This document shows, piece by piece, positions 16,453-23,962 of a DNA stretch of 64,000 nucleotides. Made by a program: the position numbers and the translations under genes. Source of the stretch: an uncultured Pseudomonadota bacterium (GTDB taxonomy: Bacteria; Myxococcota_A; UBA796; SXON01); NCBI GenBank assembly GCA_903885375.1, contig CAISIK010000192.1, positions 62,001 to 126,000 of the forward strand. The letters are read 5' to 3'. How positions within the stretch are numbered: the stretch's first letter is position 1; the number at the start of each line of letters is the position of its first letter. A model generated the notes under the pieces. The model ran no database searches, was not told the DNA's origin, and saw only the letters and a program-made list of their open reading frames with translations.

Positions 16453-18126
16453 TCAGTCGAGGCGGGCGGCGAAGGTGTAGACCGCCGCGTTGGCCGGATC
16501 GCCGATGAGCAGGCCGGCTTCGCTCCCCTCGGGTGCCCACCACGCGAGGGCCGCACCGGCGTCGGATGCGGACGGCCCGACGAACTCCGCGAGGTTGTCG
16601 CGGTAGGCCACCGCGCCGACCAGGGGCAGCGCGAAGAGCGCCACCCGCCCCTCGTAGTCGGGCTCGGCGGGCTGCCCCACCCACACGGCGGCCGAGCCAT
16701 CGCGGAGCTGTGGCACGACGGCGAGGGCGCTGCCCGCGAGACTCGGCGCGCCCTTGCCCGATACGCTCCCGCTCGCCTCGGCCTCCGTTTGCGATCCTGC
16801 GAAGGACAGGAACTGAAAGACGGCCCCATCGCGGGCGCCCGTCCCCGCCCATCCCGGCGCCCCGACCAGCAGCTCAGCCGTGCCGTCGCCGTCCGAGTCG
16901 GACACCGCGGCCAGGGTGTTGCCGAAGCCACCGTCCGGCTGGGAGGCGCGCACGCTGAAGTCGGCGTTCGCAGCGGTGTGGGCGCCTCCCGAGAGGTTCC
17001 AGCCCAGTACGACGCCGGTGTCCGCGAAGCCCAGCCACACCTCGTCGGCACCATCGCCGTCGGCGTCAAGGAGGGCGGCGGCCGAAGCCGGAGACCCCCC
17101 GGACAGGCTCCAGCTGGCGTTTCCAGGCAAGGGCGCGCGCCACCCGTTGGCGCCGTCGTTGGTGGAGCAGATCAGCCACGCCTCGCTGGCGGCGAGCGGC
17201 GCGATGGCACCCGCCCGGGTGGGGCCGGGCGCCAGGGTTCCGGTGCTGTCGACGTCCACGAGTGCAAAGCCGCCCTCCACGGGCACCACCACCTCGTCTG
17301 CACCGTCACCATCGAGATCGTCGGCCAGCAGTGGCGCGCCGGTCACACCGCTCAGGCTGAGGGTCGCTCCCTGCTGGTCGCCCGCGAGGAAGGGGTCGGC
17401 GAAGAGGTAGGCATGGTCGGCCGCGCCGATCGCCACACGGTCGAACGGACTGCGGACGCTCACGGTCTGTCCGAAGCCCGACGGCCCCGTCCGCACGGCG
17501 CTCACCGAAGCGAGCGTCACCTGATCCGCGGCCCCCCCGCTCTCACAGTCGTTCGTCACGCCGTCGATGCGTTCGGGGGCGCCGGGGAAGACCCAGTCGC
17601 GCGTGTCGTCGCAGTCGTCGTCGTTGGCCACGAGGCCCGCGGTGTCGCAGCGAATGGCCGGGGCGGCGGGATCGCCGAACCCGTCGCCGTCGGCATCCTG
17701 AAAGCCAGCGGTGGCATCCACCGAGTCGTTGTCGAGGGCCCGGTCGCAGTCCTCGTCGCGCCCGTCGCAGGTCTCGTCGGCGCCCGGAAACACGCTCGCG
17801 TCGGTGTCGTCGCAATCGGAGCTGTCGGCCACACCGCTTGGGGTGCAGCCGGCCAGCGGCGTCAGGAGGTCGCCAAAGCCGTCGCCGTCGGCGTCGGCGT
17901 AGCCGGTCACGTCGGTGATGCCCTCGTCCACATCGCCGTCACAGTCGTTGTCGGCCTCATCACACCGCTCGTCGGCGCCGGGGAACCGGTCGGGGTCCGT
18001 GTCATCGCAGTCGCCGGCGTCGCTGGACCAGCCATCAGCGTCGTCGTCGTCGAGTTCGTCGAGCCGGGCTTGATACACTTCGGGCGCGAACAGGCAGCCG
18101 CTGAGCAGGAGGGCGAGGCACCGCAC
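16453..18126 (-). CDS. MopE-type Ca-binding motif lipoprotein with FG-GAP-like repeats
   Basis: A 557-residue lipoprotein (lipobox MRCLALLLSGC). Residues ~22-175 hold four MopE-type motif units, each with a DxDGDGFGD Ca-binding loop followed by DCDDTDxxxFPGAxExCDxxDxDCDGxxD. The rest is a series of ~60-residue blocks with DLDGDGADEVVV, DADGDGADEVWLG and DSDGDGTAELLVGAPG, typical of FG-GAP/integrin-alpha beta-propellers. Proteins with this plan are surface-exposed or outer-membrane anchored in myxobacteria; Methylococcus MopE binds copper, but that rests on other residues and is not implied. The function is probably structural or adhesive. Confidence 0.85.
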   Translation of the reverse strand: MRCLALLLSGCLFAPEVYQARLDELDDDDADGWSSDAGDCDDTDPDRFPGADERCDEADNDCDGDVDEGITDVTGYADADGDGFGDLLTPLAGCTPSGVADSSDCDDTDASVFPGADETCDGRDEDCDRALDNDSVDATAGFQDADGDGFGDPAAPAIRCDTAGLVANDDDCDDTRDWVFPGAPERIDGVTNDCESGGAADQVTLASVSAVRTGPSGFGQTVSVRSPFDRVAIGAADHAYLFADPFLAGDQQGATLSLSGVTGAPLLADDLDGDGADEVVVPVEGGFALVDVDSTGTLAPGPTRAGAIAPLAASEAWLICSTNDGANGWRAPLPGNASWSLSGGSPASAAALLDADGDGADEVWLGFADTGVVLGWNLSGGAHTAANADFSVRASQPDGGFGNTLAAVSDSDGDGTAELLVGAPGWAGTGARDGAVFQFLSFAGSQTEAEASGSVSGKGAPSLAGSALAVVPQLRDGSAAVWVGQPAEPDYEGRVALFALPLVGAVAYRDNLAEFVGPSASDAGAALAWWAPEGSEAGLLIGDPANAAVYTFAARLD

Positions 18127-18240
18127 GTCGGCAGCTTAACGCGCCGCGGCGGGAGAACCCGGCCGGCGCCGAGCCGCGCGCCGGAACGCGGCACCCCCGA
18201 GGTGGGTCGCGGCGCGGCTTCCTTCCTGCCCCCCTCCCGC

Positions 18241-19752
18241 TCAACCCTCCCGCCAGATCGGCAACTCCCCGCCTACTTCCGGCGCTGCCACGATGCCGTT
18301 CTCGATGGGGCCGTCGTCGCTCTCGGGCTCGCAGAGGTACACGGCCACCGCGCCGTGGGGCCCGTCGGTGCGCACGCGGACCCACCCGGGAGGAACTTCC
18401 CGTGCGCCGGTGTGCCACGACACCCGGACATCGCCGGTGCCCGCGGCCTCGAGGATGTGGCGCCCGGCGAGCTCGCCGTAGCCCTCCACGCGCGCCGTGG
18501 AGACCTCCACCCTCCCGCTCGCGGCCTCGGCACGGAGGCCGTGGATGGCGAGTCGGGCGGCGGACTCTGCCGGCATCAGGTAGGCGCGCGGGCGCTGCAC
18601 CGTGAGCGTGGACATGAAGCGCGCGAGGTGGGGGAGGCGCACCGTGGTGGGCGACCCCTCCAACGTCCGCGGCGAGCGTGTGCGGATTTCTACCGCCTCC
18701 TTGCGGGTGTCGAGGCGGTAGCGGACGGCGACCTGCTCCGGCGGCGACTCGGCCGCGATCACGAGGTCGCGAACCTGCTCGGGCCGCTCGGCGACCCATG
18801 CCAGCGCGTGCCGCATCCAGGCGCCGGCCACCCGCACCCGGTCGGCGAAGGGGATGTAGGCGTAGGCTTCGAGCAGCAGGTCCATGCGTCCGCAGAGCCC
18901 GCGGTAGTTGGCGCCGAAGCGGGGGTGGTGCGGGTAGGTCATCCAGCCCTCGCCCACGGTGCTGCCGGGGTCCACGTCGCGCTCGGCGTCGAGGCAGCGC
19001 TCATCCTCCACGAAGTTGCCGTACCAGCCGGAGTCGAGCCCCTCGCTCCGCCGCACGGCCTCGATGACCCAGGGCACGAGCTCCTCCCGCACACACTCGA
19101 TCGGCGCGCGCTGGCCGCTCTCGGGCACGTGCGGCACATCCACCGTCATGGCCATGCGGTGCACCGAGCCGTTGGTGGCGTGGTTGTCGAGGGTGAGGTG
19201 GGGGCGCCACGCTTGCCACACGTGCGGGTGCCAGAGCCGCATCTCGGCGGAGTCGGCGCGCAGGTAGTCGCGGTTGAGGTTGATCCTGGCCGCGTTGGTG
19301 CGCGTGCCCACGCCCGAGTCGGGGCCGAGCTGCCCGAAGAGCTTCGGGAGGTGCAGCGCCCGGTTGCCGGGGTCGATGCGGTCGTTGCCATCGGGGTTGA
19401 AGAGCGGCAGGAGCACCACCGTGAGCCGCTCCAGCAGCGCACCGCGGGGGCCGCCGAGCAGCTCACGGGCCAGCGCGAGCCCGGCTTCCTTGCCCTCGAC
19501 CTCGCCGGGGTGGATGCCGCACTGGAGGAGCACCACCGGCCGGCCGGAGGCGTGGGCTGCCTCGGGGGTGGCAAAACCCTCGCTGGAGAGCACGAGGAGC
19601 GGAATGTCGCGCCCCTCGGCGCTCGTGCCGATCGAGCCCACACGGAGGCGCGGGTCGTTCCGGTCGCGGAGGGTCGCCACGAAGGCCATCACGTCGGCGT
19701 GGAGGCTCGTTTCGGTGAACTGGCTGGCTTCGGCGCGGGTGATCGGGGTCAT
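18241..19752 (-). CDS. M14-family zinc carboxypeptidase-like protein
   Basis: A 503-residue protein. The metallocarboxypeptidase zinc motif is HPGEVEGKEAGLALARELL (H-x-x-E), followed by LLPLFNPDGNDRID and a TNAARINLNRDYLR segment, then DNHATNGSVH, which should hold the second His ligand and substrate contacts. This is the layout of M14 (carboxypeptidase A/succinylglutamate-desuccinylase-like) enzymes, which remove C-terminal residues or act on peptidoglycan peptides or amidated substrates. The C-terminal 150 residues look beta-rich (RVEVSTARVEGYGELAG). No signal peptide is seen after ATG 19752; the frame is open further upstream, but composition there is not coding-like. 113 bp separates it from the MopE-type gene on the same strand. 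Confidence 0.82.
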   Translation of the reverse strand: MTPITRAEASQFTETSLHADVMAFVATLRDRNDPRLRVGSIGTSAEGRDIPLLVLSSEGFATPEAAHASGRPVVLLQCGIHPGEVEGKEAGLALARELLGGPRGALLERLTVVLLPLFNPDGNDRIDPGNRALHLPKLFGQLGPDSGVGTRTNAARINLNRDYLRADSAEMRLWHPHVWQAWRPHLTLDNHATNGSVHRMAMTVDVPHVPESGQRAPIECVREELVPWVIEAVRRSEGLDSGWYGNFVEDERCLDAERDVDPGSTVGEGWMTYPHHPRFGANYRGLCGRMDLLLEAYAYIPFADRVRVAGAWMRHALAWVAERPEQVRDLVIAAESPPEQVAVRYRLDTRKEAVEIRTRSPRTLEGSPTTVRLPHLARFMSTLTVQRPRAYLMPAESAARLAIHGLRAEAASGRVEVSTARVEGYGELAGRHILEAAGTGDVRVSWHTGAREVPPGWVRVRTDGPHGAVAVYLCEPESDDGPIENGIVAAPEVGGELPIWREG

Positions 19753-19956
19753 GGGCGTCCGGGCGGTGCGCCGGGCCCGGTAACTCGTCGAACGTGGGCT
19801 CCGGCGCACCGCGGCGCGGTCGTGAGGGTGGCCCCGTGCGCCCGGCAGCCCCACCGACCGTGGGTTGGTTTCCCATGCCGCCGTGCCGCCGGCTCCCCGA
19901 GCCATGAAACCTCCGGGCGGCCTGGGAAACGCCCGGGTGGGGGAGAGGCGCTCGCT

Positions 19957-20064
19957 GGGCGGGTTACTCAACCCGCCCGGCGCCGCAGGCCGGAAAGCGA
20001 AGCTTGGAGGCCGGAGGGTAGGCGCCGGTAGGGGGAGGACGCGGCGAGCGTCCTCCCCCGTTTC
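19957..20064 (+). promoter_or_regulatory. Structured leader with three stacked hairpins upstream of the DUF4920 lipoprotein
   Basis: The 343-bp gap 19753-20095 holds no gene. Its distal part has three inverted repeats in a row: GGGCGGGTT/AACCCGCCC (19957-19965/19970-19978, loop ACTC); CCGGCGCC/GGCGCCGG (19977-19984/20021-20028); and a 12-bp perfect stem GGGGGAGGACGC/GCGTCCTCCCCC (20031-20042/20048-20059) followed by GTTT. The last is terminator-like yet lies 32 bp before the ATG of the next gene, with no gene ending into it. An attenuator or RNA leader is plausible; no known riboswitch class was recognised. The rest of the gap shows nothing definable. Confidence 0.45.
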
Positions 20065-20095
20065 GGGTTAGCGCGGCGTCCTCCTGGAGCCGTCC

Positions 20096-20587
20096 ATGTT
20101 CTTCAGCCTGATCTTCGCGTGCGCCACCCCCGAGGCCCCCGCGCCTGCCCCCCCGGCCGCCGCGCCCGCGGCCGAGCCGGCGCCCGCTGGCGCCGCGGTC
20201 AACCCCAACGTGAACCTCGGCCCCGCGCCCGACGTCGCCGCGGCCATCGGCATCGACGAGGTCCTGGCGAACGCGGCGCAGTACGAGGGCAAGCCGGTGG
20301 TGGTGAAGGCCACGGTCACCACCGTGTGCCAGAAGAAGGGATGCTGGCACCGGCTGGGCACCGCCAACCCCGACGTCACGGTCATGTGCAAGGACAAGGA
20401 GTACGAGATCTTCCTGCCCTTCGATGCCGAGGGCAAGACGGCCGTGGTGTCGGGCGTGTTCGCGCAGGAAACCCTCTCGTTGGCCGACGCCAAGCACTTC
20501 GCCGAGGATGCGGGGAAGGACCCCGCCACGGTCACGGAGCCGCTCACGCAGTACAGCATCGAGCTGGCGGGCGTGACTTTCCTGTAG
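20096..20587 (+). CDS. DUF4920-type lipoprotein
   Basis: A 163-residue lipoprotein: MFFSLIFAC lipobox, then a Pro/Ala-rich linker to residue ~45. The C-terminal ~110 residues match the DUF4920 pattern: GKPVVVKATVTTVCQKKGCWHRL (a CxxxGCW motif), a central VTVMCKDKEYEIFLPFDAEGKTAVVSGVF strand set, then a helical AKHFAEDAG segment and IELAGVTFL. The domain resembles an OB-fold-like periplasmic protein; the paired Cys could bind metal or form a disulfide. GGAGC ends six bases before ATG 20096. Upstream is the hairpin-rich leader. Convergent with the small membrane protein gene. Confidence 0.75.
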   Translation: MFFSLIFACATPEAPAPAPPAAAPAAEPAPAGAAVNPNVNLGPAPDVAAAIGIDEVLANAAQYEGKPVVVKATVTTVCQKKGCWHRLGTANPDVTVMCKDKEYEIFLPFDAEGKTAVVSGVFAQETLSLADAKHFAEDAGKDPATVTEPLTQYSIELAGVTFL

Positions 20588-20611
20588 GGGCGGGGACCGT
20601 CCAGCCGGCGT

Positions 20612-20884
20612 TCACCCTTCCGGCGGGCGCGGCGGGGCCTCCATGCGGAAGGTGTGGGTGTCGTCATCGACCGGGTCGGGAGGCGGGGGGCCGAGGTCGG
20701 CGTTCGAGCCCGCCAGGGGCCCGAGCCCCTGCACCCGGGTGATCGTGTTCAGCGCGCCGCCGATTGTCCGCCGTCGCTCCTCCTCCTCGGGCGACTTGGC
20801 AGGTTTGAACGCAAGCAGGGCCGCACCAACCCACCAGACGCCCACCAGCAACATGATCAGCGCGAACGCGGTGCCGATGTCCAT
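20612..20884 (-). CDS. Small single-pass membrane protein, unknown function
   Basis: A 90-residue protein from ATG 20882-20884. Residues ~4-26 (GTAFALIMLLVGVWWVGAAL) form one transmembrane helix, followed by a cytoplasmic-type charged stretch (KPAKSPEEEERRRT) and a Pro-rich tail. It lies 65 bp after the stop of the gene to its right and on the same strand, so it may be the last gene of the kinase transcript. Family not recognised. Confidence 0.6.
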   Translation of the reverse strand: MDIGTAFALIMLLVGVWWVGAALLAFKPAKSPEEEERRRTIGGALNTITRVQGLGPLAGSNADLGPPPPDPVDDDTHTFRMEAPPRPPEG

Positions 20885-20949
20885 GCAGGCATCGTACCGC
20901 AGCCGCGGCGCCAGAAGGGCTGGGGCGTGCTGGGCCGCCCCCCCCCCGT

Positions 20950-22179
20950 TCACCAGCGGTCGGAGACCAGCAGCGCGCCGCCATCGACCATGGGCACCAG
21001 ACCGACCTGCACGGGTGCCGGGTCCTTGCCGACAATCACCCCCACCACCAGGGCGCCGAGGCCGAGCGCGGCTGCCGAAGCGCCCACGCCCGCCACGCTG
21101 AGCGAATCCTTGTACAGCCGGTTGCGCCACTCGTAGGTGCCGTCGGGCTCGTCGGCCTCCGCCTTGTTCGCTTCGCCGCTGGTCACGAAACCCCCGACGA
21201 CACCGAGCCCACCGAGGACCGTGAGCGCGGCGCCCCCTCCGACCAGCGCACCCGACAGCCGGGCGCGGTCCGCGCTGGGTGGTTTCGGCGCCGGGGGCGC
21301 CACCGGGACCCGCAAGGGCTCCCAGGTGTCCCCCACGCGCCAGACGATCTCGCCGGCGAGCACGACGACCTTGGCATCCGCGCCGAGGCTGCGTTCGATC
21401 GCGGCCTCGAGCACGCCGCGTTGGGCTTCGTCGCTCGCCAGGGTGAGCGCCTGGTCCCGCGCGGCCGGCGCGCTCACCAGCGCCACCGGGTTCCTGGCGC
21501 GGATCTGCACGATCCAGGTGTTCACGGTGGGCTGAAGGGTCTGCACGAGGTGGACCCCCTCGGGGAGCTGGACCGAGCCTGCGGGCGAGATCACCCGGCC
21601 GTCGATCGCCCAGACGGTGCCGAGCGTTTGCGAGGCCGGACCGAAGTGCAGGGTGCCGCGGGGGCCGCCGCCGGCCGCGAGGGCATCGAAGGCCGCACGG
21701 CCCGCGCCGGCGAACTTGTCGTCCCACCGCATGCCGGGATCCCAGGCCAGCGCGCGCGCGAACGCAGCGCTGGCCGCCGTGCTGTCGCCCATCTCCGCCG
21801 CGGCGTAGCCCTCGAGGAACGCGAGGCGCGCCAGCTGCGAAGGTTCGGCGCCCTCCGCGAGGCACGCCACCTGGGCGTTCGCCTCGGCCGCTCTCGCCCG
21901 GACCTCGCTCCATGACTGGCGCAGCAGCAACTTCTCCGCCAACCCGGCGACCTCACGGAGGCGGGCGTTGGTCACGGGAGGTCCCGCACAGGGGGCGGGC
22001 TGGCCGGCCCCGACGAGCAGGGCTCCCTCCCCCGGAAACAGCTCCGACACGCCCACCGGCCGAAGCTCCCACAGGGGCAAGCCCGCGGCGACGCTCGCGG
22101 TCTGCACGGCGCGGGTCGGGTCGCCCACGTGGATGACCGGGGTGGCGGCGAGGGCGGCGGCGGCGAACATCAGTTGCAT
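20950..22179 (-). CDS. Exported protein with helical (TPR-like) core and C-terminal membrane segments
   Basis: A 409-residue protein. The N-terminal MQLMFAAAALAATPVIHV is a signal peptide. Residues ~75-165 are helical, with LAEKLLLRQSWSEVRARAAEANAQVA and a TPR-like LARLAFLEGYAAAEMGDSTAASAAFARALAWDPG. Residues ~175-300 form a beta-rich part with a PEGA-like GTVWAIDGRVISPAGSVQLPEGVHLVQ. Two hydrophobic glycine-rich segments (~310-330 and ~358-380) flank a charged loop near the C-terminus. The start overlaps the end of the kinase gene by ten bases, so the two are coupled. This plan (kinase plus an exported TPR/PEGA partner) is common in myxobacteria, but no specific function can be given. Confidence 0.65.
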   Translation of the reverse strand: MQLMFAAAALAATPVIHVGDPTRAVQTASVAAGLPLWELRPVGVSELFPGEGALLVGAGQPAPCAGPPVTNARLREVAGLAEKLLLRQSWSEVRARAAEANAQVACLAEGAEPSQLARLAFLEGYAAAEMGDSTAASAAFARALAWDPGMRWDDKFAGAGRAAFDALAAGGGPRGTLHFGPASQTLGTVWAIDGRVISPAGSVQLPEGVHLVQTLQPTVNTWIVQIRARNPVALVSAPAARDQALTLASDEAQRGVLEAAIERSLGADAKVVVLAGEIVWRVGDTWEPLRVPVAPPAPKPPSADRARLSGALVGGGAALTVLGGLGVVGGFVTSGEANKAEADEPDGTYEWRNRLYKDSLSVAGVGASAAALGLGALVVGVIVGKDPAPVQVGLVPMVDGGALLVSDRW

Positions 22180-23865
22180 GTGGATCCCAGGTCGAAGTCC
22201 CAGCAGAAGTACCCGCCTTCTCCCTCACGCACCTCCACGGAGCGCGTGATTTCACCCGCGCTCCCGGCGCAGGTGACCGAGTGTCGTCCCAACGACACCT
22301 CGCGGCGGGCCATGCCACGCTTCGGCTCGGCTTTGCCATCGATGCTCACCGCAGCGCCCGCACACGTCACCACCAACGGGGCGGTCGCGCCCACGGGCGC
22401 GGTGACTTCCGGGCGCGGGGGAGGGGGCGAGCCTGGAGGTTTCTTCTGGACCTGGACCGCGCGGTCGGGGGTGGGCACGACCGGAGCAGCGGTGCCCTGC
22501 GCGCCCGGCGCTGGCGTGGGAACTGCGGACGGGATCGCATCCGCAGTCGGAGTCGCCCCCGATGGCGCCGGGCTCTCGCGCTCTGGCGTGATGACCGGCT
22601 CCGCTGGCGGCACCTCCGGCGGGGGCTCGGGCCAGAACGCGGCCGCTGCCGAGCTGACCGCGGCGACCACGCCGAGACCGAAGGCCAACCGGCGCCAACT
22701 GGCGGCGCGCGCCTCGGGCCGGCGCGGCGGGGAGGCGATCTCGGCTTCCACGAGGGTGGGCGACGCCACCGGGCCGTCCCCGATGGACATCATGGAGTCG
22801 ACGGGCGGGCGGGTGGCGTTCGGAGCCGGGGTGAGCGTGGGCAGCGCGGCCGCACGGGGAGCTGCCGCCACCTCCAGACCCAACGCGGCTGCCGGCGACT
22901 CGTGCGGCTCCGGCGGCCCTTCCGCCTCTTCGTCGGACCAGGTGCCCGAGCTCACGGCCCCCGGTCGGGCGGCGGCGCGCGACGCGGTGACCACGGCCAC
23001 ATCAGCGGATATCGAATCGGCAAGCTCGCCTGAGTGCCAGGTGGTCCGGTGGCCGTCGAGCACTTCCTGCATCACGGCGCAGCTCGGAATCCGGCGCTCC
23101 CTGTCCACCTCGAGCGCACCCTGGATGGCGAGCTGGACTGCGGCGGGCAGGTGGGTCAGGGGCTCGTAGCGCCCCGCGGCCACGGCGTTGAATACCCCGA
23201 GGAGGTCGTCGCCATCGAACGGCCGGCGGCCGCTCATCAACTCGTACAGGATGCAGCCGAGGGAGAAGAGGTCGGCGCGGTGGTCCACGTGCCGCGCGCT
23301 GCGGATCTGCTCGGGGGCCATGTAAGCGGGCGTGCCCATGGCGGAACCCGAGCGCGTGCGGTGGGCGCCGGCCCCCTCCTCCTCCATCAAGAGCTTCGCC
23401 AGCCCGAAGTCCGCCACCTTCGGCACGAGCCCGCGCAGGGTGGTGGCCACCAGCACGTTGGCCGGCTTCAGGTCGCGGTGAACGAGGCCCGCGGCGTGCG
23501 CTTCGGCCACGCCGGCGAGCACGCCGCGGAACAGGTGCAACGCCTGCGCCTGATCCGGTGGCGTCCGTTCGATGAACGCATCGAGCGAGGGGCCGTCGAC
23601 GAACTCCATCAGCAGCCCCGGGGCGCCATTAACGTCGAGGACGTCGGTCACCGCCAGCACGTTCGGATGGCGCATCTGGGCCTGCACCTGCCCCTCGCCG
23701 ATGAGGCGTTCGCGGATGCGCGCGCTCGCGAGCATCGAGGACCTTGAGCGCGTGCGCCGTCTTCAACGTGCGATGACGGACCTTGTACACCTCGGCCATG
23801 GCGCCGCGACCGAGGAGCGACTCCACCTGGTACCGCTCGATGATGTCGCCGACCTGAAGATTCAT
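22170..23865 (-). CDS. Ser/Thr protein kinase with TM and PEGA-like tail (frameshift near 23725)
   Basis: Two overlapping frames together make one Hanks-type kinase. From ATG 23865: IIERYQVESLLGRGAMAEVYKVRH (glycine loop) and HALKVLDA (VAIK Lys). After one apparently extra base at about 23722-23727 the second frame continues SARIRERLIGEGQVQAQMRHPNVLAV, catalytic loop GLVHRDLKPANVLV, ADFGLAK, GTPAYMAPEQ and DLFSLGCILYEL. A Pro/Ala-rich juxtamembrane region, one TM helix (RLAFGLGVVAAVSSAAAAFW) and a C-terminal PEGA-like domain (VVTCAGAAVSIDGKAEP) follow. Only the second frame (stop 22170) is long. Unless the base is a sequencing error the gene yields no intact kinase. Divergent from the MopE-like gene at 23963. 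Confidence 0.85.
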
Positions 23866-23962
23866 CGCGCGCCAAACTTAGCCGGTTTCGCACCACCGGA
23901 CCGGATGTGTGTTTGGCCGCCCAGGTACCTTCTGGCTTCCCATCCTCGGTTAACCTGCGTCG

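Noticed and set aside
23720..23735. Programmed frameshift in the kinase
   Set aside because: No slippery heptamer, Shine-Dalgarno-like stimulator or pseudoknot is apparent; a sequencing error or mutation is simpler.
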